DNA of 50,587 bases from Alphaproteobacteria bacterium (lineage in GTDB: Bacteria; Pseudomonadota; Alphaproteobacteria; RF32; CAG-239). This document shows, one piece after another, positions 42,925 through 50,587 of this stretch; position 1 is the first letter of the stretch, and each line of letters opens with the position of its first letter. The notes under the pieces are model-generated. The model saw only the letters and a program-made list of their open reading frames with translations, searched no databases and was not told the origin of the DNA. The translations under genes were made by a program, and so were the position numbers. The stretch is taken from assembly GCA_017445475.1 (NCBI GenBank), contig JAFSUB010000011.1, positions 1 to 50,587 of the forward strand, written 5' to 3'.

Positions 42925-44856
42925 CTATTCGCCCAAATGAGGCATGGTTGCTTCGTCTTTTAAGGCTTTGATGAAATCTGAAAGCGCCATCACTTCCTGC
43001 TTTTCAGAGCCGAGGCGGCGAACCGTAACGGTTTTTTCATCGCGCTCCTTTGCGCCGACAACAGCAATCACGGGGATTTTTGCCAAACTGTGTTCGCGCA
43101 CCTTATAGTTGATTTTTTCGTTTCTTAAATCAGCCTCTGCCGTCAAGCCGGCTTGTTTTAAGGCTTTGACAACCTCAAGCGCATAGTCGTTAAACTCGCT
43201 GACAATCGGCGCCACCATAACCTGCAAAGGTGAGAGCCATAAAGGCAATTTTCCGGCATAATTTTCAATCAAAATGCCCAAAAACCGCTCGATAGAGCCA
43301 AACAACGCGCGGTGCAACATCACCGGTCTGTGTTTTTCGCCGTCTTCGCCGATGTATGAAATGTCAAAGCGTTCCGGCAAGTTCATATCAACCTGAATGG
43401 TGCCGCATTGCCATTCGCGTCCGATGGCGTCCTTTAAGATAAACTCCAACTTCGGACCATAAAACGCACCTTCTCCGGGGTTGATTTCATAATCGTATCC
43501 GTGTGATGAAAGCGCGTTTGCAAGTGCGTTTTCGCACAAATCCCAAACCTCGTCCGAGCCGATTCGATATATGCTGTCAGGGCGGGTTGAAAGATAAATC
43601 TTCACACTTTCAAAGCCGAAGTCTTTGTAAATGTCTAAAATCAATCTTAAGGTTGAAATACACTCTTCTTCCATTTGTTCTAATGTGCAGAAAATGTGGG
43701 CATCATCTTGCGTAAACTCGCGAACACGCATCAATCCCATCAAAGCGCCCGAAGCCTCATAGCGGTTAACTTTACCAAACTCGGCAATGCGCAACGGCAA
43801 ATCGCGATACGATTTAATGCCCTGCTTATAAACCAGCAGCCCGCCGGGGCAGTTCATCGGCTTAATGCAAAACCATTTTTTGTCTTCGGTTTGTCCCGAA
43901 TAGTTGTGTGCGCCATATTTATCCCAGTGTCCGGAAGTTTCCCACAAAACTCTGTCCATCACACGCGGGGTGGAAATTTCGACATAGCCGTTGTTTTCTT
44001 GTCGATTTCGCATATATTCAATCAGTTTGCGATAAATTTTATAGCCCTTATCGTGCCAAAAAACAGCGCCCGGCGCATATTCCGGCTCAAAATGGAACAA
44101 ATCCATCTCTTTGCCTAATTTTCTGTGGTCGCGCTTGGCGGCTTCTTCAAGCATATCAAGATATGCCTTTAAGTCTTTTTTATCTGCCCAAGCCGTTGCG
44201 TATATGCGCTGTAACATTTCGTTGTTCGAATCGCCGCGCCAATATGCGCCGGCAACTTTCATCAACTTAAACGCATCGCCGACTTTGCCCGTTGACGGAA
44301 CATGCGGCCCGCGGCACAAATCCGTAAAATCGCCCTGACGATAAAGCGAAATCACTTCATCTTCGGGCAAATCGCGAATAATTTCGGCCTTATAATGTTC
44401 GCCTTTTTCTTTGAAAAACTGAATGGCTTCATCACGCGGCAAAACAAAGCGCTCAACCTTTTCATCGCGGTTGACAATTTCGCGCATTTTCGATTCGATT
44501 TTTTCAAAATCCAAATCCGTAAAAGGTTCTTTGCGTGAAAAGTCATAATAAAAACCGTTGTCTATGGCAGGCCCGATGGTAACCTCGGTTTCCGGCCAAA
44601 GTTCCTTGACGGCTTCTGCCATAATGTGCGAAGCCGAGTGGCGCAAAATGTGCAATCCGTCCTTGTCTTTCGAGGTTATAATTGTAACAGAGCAATCAGT
44701 TGTTATCGGTGTTAATAAGTCTTGTAACTTGTCATCAACTTTAACGGCCAGTGCCGCCTTTGCAAGCGCGGGACTGATTTTCAAAGCAACATCATAGCCC
44801 GTGCTTTTTTCTGCCATATCTAAAATACTGCCGTCAGGCAATTTAACTTTTATCAT
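42925..44856 (-). CDS. thrS: Threonyl-tRNA synthetase
   Basis: It charges tRNA-Thr and edits mischarged serine. The 643-residue product has the N-terminal TGS domain (MIKVKLPDGSILDM), the editing domain with the HSASHIMAEAVKELWP zinc motif, then the class II core. Zinc ligand Cys is in FCIKPMNCPGG, followed by RIAEFGKVNRYEASGALMGLMRVREFTQDDAHIF, and a C-terminal anticodon-binding domain ends the protein. Length is normal. The common NCPGH reads NCPGG here. It follows the glycosyltransferase gene by 24 bases on the same strand. Confidence 0.97.
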   Translation of the reverse strand: MIKVKLPDGSILDMAEKSTGYDVALKISPALAKAALAVKVDDKLQDLLTPITTDCSVTIITSKDKDGLHILRHSASHIMAEAVKELWPETEVTIGPAIDNGFYYDFSRKEPFTDLDFEKIESKMREIVNRDEKVERFVLPRDEAIQFFKEKGEHYKAEIIRDLPEDEVISLYRQGDFTDLCRGPHVPSTGKVGDAFKLMKVAGAYWRGDSNNEMLQRIYATAWADKKDLKAYLDMLEEAAKRDHRKLGKEMDLFHFEPEYAPGAVFWHDKGYKIYRKLIEYMRNRQENNGYVEISTPRVMDRVLWETSGHWDKYGAHNYSGQTEDKKWFCIKPMNCPGGLLVYKQGIKSYRDLPLRIAEFGKVNRYEASGALMGLMRVREFTQDDAHIFCTLEQMEEECISTLRLILDIYKDFGFESVKIYLSTRPDSIYRIGSDEVWDLCENALANALSSHGYDYEINPGEGAFYGPKLEFILKDAIGREWQCGTIQVDMNLPERFDISYIGEDGEKHRPVMLHRALFGSIERFLGILIENYAGKLPLWLSPLQVMVAPIVSEFNDYALEVVKALKQAGLTAEADLRNEKINYKVREHSLAKIPVIAVVGAKERDEKTVTVRRLGSEKQEVMALSDFIKALKDEATMPHLGE

Positions 44857-44880
44857 TGTATAACCTCTTTGTTTTTTTGA

Positions 44881-46047
44881 TTATTTGTCGTCCATATTCA
44901 TCAACTCGTGATAAACAGCGAGTGTTTTATCACACATAATTTGCTTTGTAAAGTTTTCTTTCACAAATTTAATGCCGGCTTTGCCCATTTTTTCACGCTC
45001 TTTGCGCGGAAGCTCCAAAGCCCATTTTAAGGTGTCTGCAAGACTTTGAGCATCGCCCGAAACAAAGTGTTTGCCCGTCACACCGTCAATGAGATTTTCA
45101 AGCGATCCGCCAATGTTTGAAGCCACAACCAAACGCCCCATCGCTTCGCCTTCGGCAGCGATTCGTCCGAAAGCTTCCGGATCAAGCGAGGCCGAAACCA
45201 CAACATCAGAAACCATCATCAGCGCAGGAACGTCTGAAATATGGCGGATAAAGCCGAATTTGTCTGTCATACCTTTTTTAGCAATCGCCTCTTTAAGCTC
45301 GTCGGTGTAATATGTGCGCCCCTGATCATCGCCGACAAACAAACAATAAAAATCCATATCTTTGATTTTTTCCAAAGCCTCAACCATCAGCTTTTGCCCT
45401 TTCCAACGCGTTAAGCGACCGATAAGCAAAACAATGGGTTTGTCTTCGGGAATTTGATTTTCTTCCATCAGTTTAATCATACGCTCGGCATTGATATTTT
45501 CGGGATCAAACTTTTCAACATCGACACAACGGTGTATCAACCTGATTTTATTTTCATCGCACTTGTAATTTTTTAAGATGTGTTCTTTAATGTGATTTGA
45601 TATGGCAATCACCAAATCACCATAGGTCATCACGCGGTTATACCTTAACTTGAGCCATCTGGGTTTTAGACCGTATGTGCCGTGAAAAGTTGTTAAAAAC
45701 TTGGCGCCCGTTTTTTTTGCTGCCCAGTAAGCACTCCACGCCGGCGCGCGCGAGCGGGCATGAACAATGTTGATGCCGTTGTCTTTAATGATTTTCACAA
45801 GGCGTCTGTAATTGAGCCACCACTTGAAAGGGTTTTTTGTTTTAAGGGGTAGGGTAAAGTGTTTGACCTTCATGCGCTCTAACTGATAGGCCATACGTCC
45901 GCCTTGAGAAGCAACAAAGTTTTCAATGCCTTGTTTTTGAAGCTCGGAGGCAATTTCAATTGTGCCCAGTTCAACGCCGCCTTGGTTCAGTTCGGGCAAA
46001 ACTTGAAGAACAACCGGTTTTTTTTCTTTATTTTGTTTCATTTTCAA
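44881..46047 (-). CDS. GT4 family glycosyltransferase
   Basis: The 388-residue product is a GT-B fold retaining glycosyltransferase. It has LPELNQGGVELGTIEIASEL (Gly-rich loop) near the N-terminus, NIVHARSRAPAWSAYWAAKK, TTFHGTYGL, and in the second half LLIGRLTRWKGQ and the donor-binding EAFGRIAAEGEAMG (E-x7-E). LPS- or capsule-type sugar transfer is likely, but the acceptor is unknown. It stands alone next to thrS, without other polysaccharide genes, and diverges from the hydrolase gene across 41 bases. Confidence 0.85.
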   Translation of the reverse strand: MKMKQNKEKKPVVLQVLPELNQGGVELGTIEIASELQKQGIENFVASQGGRMAYQLERMKVKHFTLPLKTKNPFKWWLNYRRLVKIIKDNGINIVHARSRAPAWSAYWAAKKTGAKFLTTFHGTYGLKPRWLKLRYNRVMTYGDLVIAISNHIKEHILKNYKCDENKIRLIHRCVDVEKFDPENINAERMIKLMEENQIPEDKPIVLLIGRLTRWKGQKLMVEALEKIKDMDFYCLFVGDDQGRTYYTDELKEAIAKKGMTDKFGFIRHISDVPALMMVSDVVVSASLDPEAFGRIAAEGEAMGRLVVASNIGGSLENLIDGVTGKHFVSGDAQSLADTLKWALELPRKEREKMGKAGIKFVKENFTKQIMCDKTLAVYHELMNMDDK

Positions 46048-46088
46048 TTTATATTCCTTCTTAGGTTTTAATTCAAAAGGTTATATTG

Positions 46089-46835
46089 ATGCAAAAACAC
46101 ACATATCACACGGGTTTTACAACAAATTTTGAACATATTAAAGCAGAAAATTCACACACGCAAAAATTTACCATACTTTATACACACGGTTTTTGCTCCG
46201 ATCCGTGGGGCAGAAAACCCGAAGAGGTTAAAAAATGGTGTGCAAAAAACAATGTTTCGTTTTTCAGATATGAGCTTGCGGGGCACGGTTCGGACATTTC
46301 GCGCTTTGAAGAGGCGGATATCAACACATGGAAAGCACAGATTTTGGAAATTATCGATGAATGTATTGAGGGCGATATTGTTGTTGTCGGCTCGTCGCTC
46401 GGCGGATGGCTTTCGCTTCTTGCCGCCATTCATCGCAAACATCGCATCAAAGGCCTTGTCGGGCTTGCTGCAGCGCCTGATTTTACGGCCGAGCATATCA
46501 AGTATGCAACGCCCGAACAAATTCAAGAAATGGAAAAATTCGGCAAAATCACCTATGCCGGACAGGGCATCGAATTTGTGGTTACAAAGCGTCTCATCGA
46601 AAGCGGCACAGACAACCTGATTTTAGATAAAGACACCATTCCCGTTTGCTGTAAAGTTGCTTTGGTTCAGGGCATGAAAGACACATCTGTTGATTGGAAA
46701 AAAGCCCTTAAAATTGCCGAGCTTTTAGAAACGCAAGATGTTGTGGTTAAGCTTTTAAAAAACGCAAACCATCGTTTGAATGAAGATGATGATATTGCCG
46801 AGATTTTGTCGGTTCTTGACGGGTTTTTGCTCTAA
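46089..46835 (+). CDS. Alpha/beta hydrolase
   Basis: The 248-residue product is a serine hydrolase: oxyanion segment LYTHGFCSDPWG at 30-41, nucleophile elbow GSSLGG with Ser103, Asp in VQGMKDTSV and His in NANHRLNEDDD. The phrases FFRYELAGHGSD and GLVGLAAAPDFTAEH match a group of proteobacterial hydrolases related to mammalian ABHD10 (acyl-thioesterase type). The actual substrate cannot be told. ATG 46089 is chosen over an adjacent TTG; AAAGG lies eight bases upstream. deoC follows after 20 bases. Confidence 0.87.
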   Translation: MQKHTYHTGFTTNFEHIKAENSHTQKFTILYTHGFCSDPWGRKPEEVKKWCAKNNVSFFRYELAGHGSDISRFEEADINTWKAQILEIIDECIEGDIVVVGSSLGGWLSLLAAIHRKHRIKGLVGLAAAPDFTAEHIKYATPEQIQEMEKFGKITYAGQGIEFVVTKRLIESGTDNLILDKDTIPVCCKVALVQGMKDTSVDWKKALKIAELLETQDVVVKLLKNANHRLNEDDDIAEILSVLDGFLL

Positions 46836-46855
46836 ATTGAATGAAGGAAAAAAGC

Positions 46856-47509
46856 ATGACGGATTTGAGACAGTATATTGAGCATACACTCTTAAAACAA
46901 GATGCAACGCGCAAAGAAGTTCAAAAACTTTTAGATGAGGCTGTGGAAAATGGTTTTTTAGGCGTTTGCATCAATCCGTGTTATGTGCGGTTTGCAAAAA
47001 AATATCTTCAGGGGCAAAAGCTTAAAGTTGTAACGGTTGTCGGTTTTCCTTTAGGGGCAAGCTTGCCCGAAGTTAAGGCATTCGAAGCGCAAAAAGCCAT
47101 CAGCGACGGCGCAGATGAAATTGATATGGTCATCAACGTTTCCTGCATTAAAAACAAAGATTGGGACGCCATTGTTGAAGAAATTGAAACGGTCAAAAAA
47201 GCCTGTGAAGGCAAACCCTTGAAGGTTATTTTGGAAACAGACCTCCTAAACTCCATCGAAATTGAGCAAGCCTGCATTTTGTGCGTTGAGGCCAAAGCAG
47301 ATTTTGTAAAAACATCCACCGGTTTTGTGAAAAACGGCGTGGGTGCAAAAGTTGAAGATGTCGCTTTAATGGCCAAAACGGTTAAGCCTTACGGCCTAAA
47401 AGTGAAAGCTTCCGGCGGCATTAAAGACAAAGCCAAAGCGCTTTTGCTGATTGAAGCCGGCGCCGACAGATTGGGCACCAGCTCGGGCGTTTTGCTCGTC
47501 GGCAATTAA
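46856..47509 (+). CDS. deoC: Deoxyribose-phosphate aldolase
   Basis: DeoC cleaves 2-deoxyribose-5-phosphate to acetaldehyde and glyceraldehyde-3-phosphate in nucleoside salvage. The 217-residue product has IEHTLLKQDA near the start, Asp90 in EIDMVIN, the Schiff-base Lys152 in FVKTSTGF and Lys184 in KVKASGGIK. ATG 46856 is preceded by AAGGA; the ATG at 46841 lies before that site. Its stop codon and that of the convergent DUF2207 gene share the sequence TTAA. Confidence 0.95.
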   Translation: MTDLRQYIEHTLLKQDATRKEVQKLLDEAVENGFLGVCINPCYVRFAKKYLQGQKLKVVTVVGFPLGASLPEVKAFEAQKAISDGADEIDMVINVSCIKNKDWDAIVEEIETVKKACEGKPLKVILETDLLNSIEIEQACILCVEAKADFVKTSTGFVKNGVGAKVEDVALMAKTVKPYGLKVKASGGIKDKAKALLLIEAGADRLGTSSGVLLVGN

Positions 47510-49590
47510 AAAGTTTTCAAAAGATTTAACATTTCCTTTGCCAAATCAAGCCTGTATCTTGAGGCAATTTTTGGATTTGACGGATATAAATCTTCAAGAT
47601 TAAGTGCAAAAATATTGGCCTGCTGGATGTCAAATTCAACACTTTGCGAAACAAGGGGAGCATTTGTTTTTAAATATTTTTTCAAATTTTCGAGCGCATT
47701 TGTTTTTGTTTGCATCCACCCTTGTCTGTTTGTAAACAAAGCGGCATATTTAATAATAAACCACAAGGTTGCACTCAAAAAGAGAGCGCTTAAAAAGTGA
47801 ATGTAAATGCTCAAAAACAGAATTGTCAAAACAATAAACAGCGCGCTGATTGATTTTGCAACATATTTAACGTATTTGTTTGAAAACGAATGTTCCATAA
47901 CCCACAAATAAAATGCAACGGTGAGCGATCCGATAAGCAAAATAAGCATAATTTCCAAGGGGTTAACGGCAATGTAAGCGATGGCAAAAAGCGTAATCAA
48001 AAACATGAAAACGCCGAAAAATAAATAAGCCAAGCCAAGACGCCATCTTAAAAATTGCGCGGTGCGTTTTATTTTTTTTGCGTGATATTTTTCTGCCCTT
48101 GAAACTTTAAGCGCATTTTTTTGCGAAATCTCCAAAACGGAATCATTTTTGCCAAACAAAAAGCGAACCACTTTTTTAAGCCCGTTTGACAGATTTTTCA
48201 AATTATCTGTTCTCTTAATTAAAAGCAATGTCTGGCCTTCTTTTTTGATGTCGACGATTCTTTTGCGACAAAGTTCAAGCAAGGCGGCCACAAAAGAGCG
48301 CTTATCATACGCGTTTTCCAAAAGAAAGCGGTTGAGCGGTGCAGAGTGTTTCAGCTTGAAAGTCGGTATGGCTTTGTTTTTTTGAATGCCGTTCCACGAC
48401 ATAAAATACGATATAAAAACGGCAAGAAGCCCCAAAAGCGCGAAGAAAATATCGCCGTAATCGGTGATAAACCAAAAGAAGCGGCGCCCAAAGGAAGGCG
48501 TTATGAAAACGGAATTGTCGAGCCCAACCAGAATGTGCATATCTTCGCCGGCGTGCAAGGGATTGAATGTTGCAAAACCGAGCGCGTTTTTATCAAGCAA
48601 AGCCACGGCAACATTTTTTGCAGATAAACTTTTCTTAAAGCCGGTCATTGCCGTTTGGCTGATAAAGGTTTTTCCGTCCGGCACCGAAACAATGGCGTTT
48701 GCCGAAGCAATCACAAAATTTCCAAATCCGCTTGTTACATTGGCGTGAAATTCCGTAAAGTCTTTATAATACCAAAGTTTACGGTCTAAAAGATAGCGCA
48801 GGCGATAGTTATAAACACCCGGAGCCAAAACATGCGCTTGTCTGGGCGAAATAACAATATCGTTGCCGATTTCGGTGAGCTTATAGTCAAGTTCCTGTCC
48901 GTTAAGCGTAACGGATAAAAGCGTGATGTCGAGCTTTTTCTTCACGCCTTCGCGCGAGGTTGTCCATTTTTTGAGTGTTTTGACAAGGCCGTTTTGAAGT
49001 GCTTGCGCATTGGCAACAAGCGTGATGTCTTCTTCAACCTCAACAGAGCCTGTCGGCAAAATGCGATATGAGGCAAGAAGATAGGCAATATGCTCGCGTG
49101 CAGGTGCCAAAACAACTTTTCCGTTCGGCAATCGAACACTGACAACGGCAATGTTCGGAACGTCCTTCGTGTTGCCGTTTGATGTTTCTTTAACCATTTC
49201 ATAAAAAACGGTGTCCGGCGAAAAAAAGGTTTGCGGTTCGTCAAGATGGCCCATCAGCTGATCATAAATTTTTTCAAAAGTAGATTTTTTGCTTTCCTGC
49301 AGACTTTCAAGATATTCCGCACTGTGCTGCAAGTCCATTGCGTTTGATTTGTTTAAATCGCCCAAATCGGAAGCGTCGCTAACGCTTGCCGACTGAAAGC
49401 GCTCTTTTAAGAAAGCACGCACGGCGTTCACATCGTTTGCATCAGGCAAACCGCTAACATTTTGAATGTCGATGGGTTTGGGCTGTCTGCTTTCAATTGT
49501 TGCCTCATCAATGGTTGTAACGGCGGCAAATCCCTGAGTGCAAAGCGCAAACGCAAAAAAGAAACATACGGTAAGAAAAAGTTTTTTCAT
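47506..49590 (-). CDS. DUF2207 family membrane protein
   Basis: From ATG 49590 the product has 694 residues: a signal peptide (MKKLFLTVCFFFAFALCTQGFA), an extracytoplasmic region of about 340 residues, a membrane helix near YGDIFFALLGLLAVFISYFM, a soluble cytoplasmic part, and three or four further helices. The DUF2207 signatures are the SYRILPTGSVEVEEDITLVA strand pair and the YRLRYLLDRKLWYYKDFTEFHANVTSG block. An additional 100-residue, low-complexity N-terminal segment precedes them. The function of the family is unknown. AAGGATA precedes the ATG. Confidence 0.85.
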   Translation of the reverse strand: MKKLFLTVCFFFAFALCTQGFAAVTTIDEATIESRQPKPIDIQNVSGLPDANDVNAVRAFLKERFQSASVSDASDLGDLNKSNAMDLQHSAEYLESLQESKKSTFEKIYDQLMGHLDEPQTFFSPDTVFYEMVKETSNGNTKDVPNIAVVSVRLPNGKVVLAPAREHIAYLLASYRILPTGSVEVEEDITLVANAQALQNGLVKTLKKWTTSREGVKKKLDITLLSVTLNGQELDYKLTEIGNDIVISPRQAHVLAPGVYNYRLRYLLDRKLWYYKDFTEFHANVTSGFGNFVIASANAIVSVPDGKTFISQTAMTGFKKSLSAKNVAVALLDKNALGFATFNPLHAGEDMHILVGLDNSVFITPSFGRRFFWFITDYGDIFFALLGLLAVFISYFMSWNGIQKNKAIPTFKLKHSAPLNRFLLENAYDKRSFVAALLELCRKRIVDIKKEGQTLLLIKRTDNLKNLSNGLKKVVRFLFGKNDSVLEISQKNALKVSRAEKYHAKKIKRTAQFLRWRLGLAYLFFGVFMFLITLFAIAYIAVNPLEIMLILLIGSLTVAFYLWVMEHSFSNKYVKYVAKSISALFIVLTILFLSIYIHFLSALFLSATLWFIIKYAALFTNRQGWMQTKTNALENLKKYLKTNAPLVSQSVEFDIQQANIFALNLEDLYPSNPKIASRYRLDLAKEMLNLLKTF

Positions 49591-49685
49591 AAAAAATATC
49601 CTTTTTATTAACATTTTGCAGATATGGTGTATTATATAGAAGATGTGTCAATGAACAACCTTTTTTTGAAAAAGCGAGGCGACTT

Positions 49686-50417
49686 ATGAACAACAAAATT
49701 GCAGCCGTTATTTTGGGCGCCGGAAAAGGAACGCGGATGAATTCCGATTTGCCCAAAGTGATGATGAAAGTTAAAGATGTTTCGATGATTAAGCGAATCA
49801 TCAACACTTTGGAAAATTTGAAGGTCGATGAAATTATCACGGTGATTTCAAAAGAAGGCGATGTCGTCAAACAAGAGGTCGCGCCTTATAAAACCTGTGT
49901 TCAGGAAGAACAGCTCGGCACCGGACATGCGGTCAATTCAGCCAAAGATTTGCTTAAAAATTTTGACGGCACGGTTTTGGTTATTTTTGGCGACACCCCC
50001 CTGATTGGCGAGGAAACATTTTTAAGATGTGTTCAAAAGGTCAGACAAGGTTTTGCCGTTGTCGTTTTGGGTTTTGAAACCAAAAATCCGGCGCGTTACG
50101 GGCGTCTTATCATGGAAGGCGATGAACTTTTGAAAATTGTGGAATATAAAGATGCCACAGAATTTGAGCGTGCCATCAGGTTTTGCAATTCGGGTTGTAT
50201 GGCTTTTAGAGGAAAATATCTTTTTGAGATTTTATCAAAAATCGGCCATGAAAATGCCGCCGGCGAATACTATTTAACGGATGCGGTTGAAGTTGCACGC
50301 AAAATGGGCTTAAGATGCACGGCAATTCAAGGCGACGAACATGAAATTGCAAGTGCAAACACGCGTGAAGAATTGGCACTTTTGGAAAAATATTTGGAAG
50401 AGAAAGAAAATGCTTAA
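49686..50417 (+). CDS. GlmU-like uridylyltransferase domain, without acetyltransferase
   Basis: The 243-residue product has the nucleotidyltransferase signature LGAGKGTRMNSDLPKVM, EEQLGTGHAV, FGDTPLI, YGRLIMEGDELLKIVEYKDA, NSGCMAFRG and EYYLTDAVEVA. These match the N-terminal half of GlmU, which makes UDP-GlcNAc from UTP and GlcNAc-1-phosphate. The left-handed beta-helix acetyltransferase half (about 220 more residues) is absent: the frame closes with ENA and a terminator starts six bases later. So it is a complete one-domain protein rather than a broken gene. GAGG precedes the ATG. It is divergent from the DUF2207 gene. Confidence 0.85.
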   Translation: MNNKIAAVILGAGKGTRMNSDLPKVMMKVKDVSMIKRIINTLENLKVDEIITVISKEGDVVKQEVAPYKTCVQEEQLGTGHAVNSAKDLLKNFDGTVLVIFGDTPLIGEETFLRCVQKVRQGFAVVVLGFETKNPARYGRLIMEGDELLKIVEYKDATEFERAIRFCNSGCMAFRGKYLFEILSKIGHENAAGEYYLTDAVEVARKMGLRCTAIQGDEHEIASANTREELALLEKYLEEKENA

Positions 50418-50423
50418 AAAAAA

Positions 50424-50454
50424 TACAGATTCTTTGCGAATCTGTATTTTTTGT
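50424..50454 (+). terminator. Terminator after the GlmU-like gene
   Basis: AATACAGATTC / GAATCTGTATT, a perfect 11-bp stem with loop TTTGC and six T. Confidence 0.93.
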
Positions 50455-50462
50455 AGTGTGAA

Positions 50463-50587
50463 AACCACCAGCTAGGCTGGTGGTTCAGTAGAGCTTATAG
50501 CGAGGGGTGGAAAAAATAAATTCCCTATGATAGGATGAAGTGTCTGGCAGACGCAACAAGAAACATAAGGAATTTAATCATGAAAAA
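50463..50587 (+). mobile_element. Candidate left end of an IS200/IS605-type element
   Basis: Shortly after the terminator lies a perfect 10-bp hairpin, AACCACCAGC-tag-GCTGGTGGTT (50463-50485). The next 95 bases contain CCTATGATAGG (50524-50534) and GTGTC-tggca-GACGC (50540-50554), and AAATTCC at 50518 can pair with GGAATTT at 50569, masking the Shine-Dalgarno of the final ATG. Sub-terminal hairpins and a masked tnpA ribosome-binding site are features of IS200-type elements. The transposase itself is beyond the window, so the call is tentative. Confidence 0.4.
50580..50587 (+). CDS. Start of an ORF cut by the window end
   Basis: ATGAAAAA, with AAGGAA at 50567-50572 seven bases upstream. Only two codons are visible. 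If the preceding hairpins belong to an IS200-type element, this would be its tnpA. Confidence 0.5.

Overview
The window is AT-rich bacterial chromosome that almost certainly comes from an alphaproteobacterium. The strongest evidence is two cell-cycle regulators essentially confined to that class, GcrA (16255-16701) and CtrA (21645-22331). RpoA, Rel and GcrA also read as typical alphaproteobacterial proteins. A phosphofructokinase-GAPDH-PGK cluster, a eukaryote-like isoleucyl-tRNA synthetase and broken-up ribosomal operons point to a derived, possibly host-associated fermentative lineage; that last step is inference.

Layout. 1-1921: rpsM-rpsK-rpoA, ending in a bidirectional terminator with no rplQ. 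1983-7038: ileS, a lipoprotein and a secreted thermonuclease. 7121-9190: rplU-rpmA, obgE and rsfS (ribosome assembly). 9293-9565: a probable independent structured RNA with its own promoter and terminator. 9578-11273: fabD-fabG. 11372-15710: a glycosyltransferase-like gene, ftsK and an mtaD-type deaminase in a tight operon. 15797-22331: two unknown envelope/secreted proteins, gcrA, rpoZ, the (p)ppGpp synthetase/hydrolase rel, sodB and ctrA. 22384-31255: tspO, an RNase J-like metallo-beta-lactamase-fold protein, a GNAT-like protein, trhP (U32), DUF3108, ddl, miaA and a FadL-type outer-membrane protein. 31331-34864: pgk, gap and pfkA. 35004-39696: a DUF465 protein, rpsU, then a two-gene pilin-like operon whose second product is a 1082-residue protein with a type IV prepilin leader. 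39769-42154: rpsF-rpsR-rplI and, divergently, rplJ-rplL behind an L10-type leader. 42155-42476: a cluster of palindromic repeats. 42477-50417: a small membrane protein, thrS, a GT4 glycosyltransferase, an alpha/beta hydrolase, deoC, a DUF2207 protein and a one-domain GlmU-like uridylyltransferase. The window ends in what looks like the left end of an IS200/IS605-type element.

Most of the window is housekeeping: translation, ppGpp signalling, cell-cycle control, division, fatty-acid and peptidoglycan precursor supply, and lower glycolysis. The parts that look least described are the RNA at 9293-9565, the giant prepilin-like protein and its small partner, the double-hairpin element at 5315-5404, the repeat cluster after rplL, the palindromic operator-like site before ctrA, and the candidate insertion element at the right edge. 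No tRNA, rRNA or CRISPR array was found. All assignments come from reading the sequence and recalling family motifs; no database search was run.
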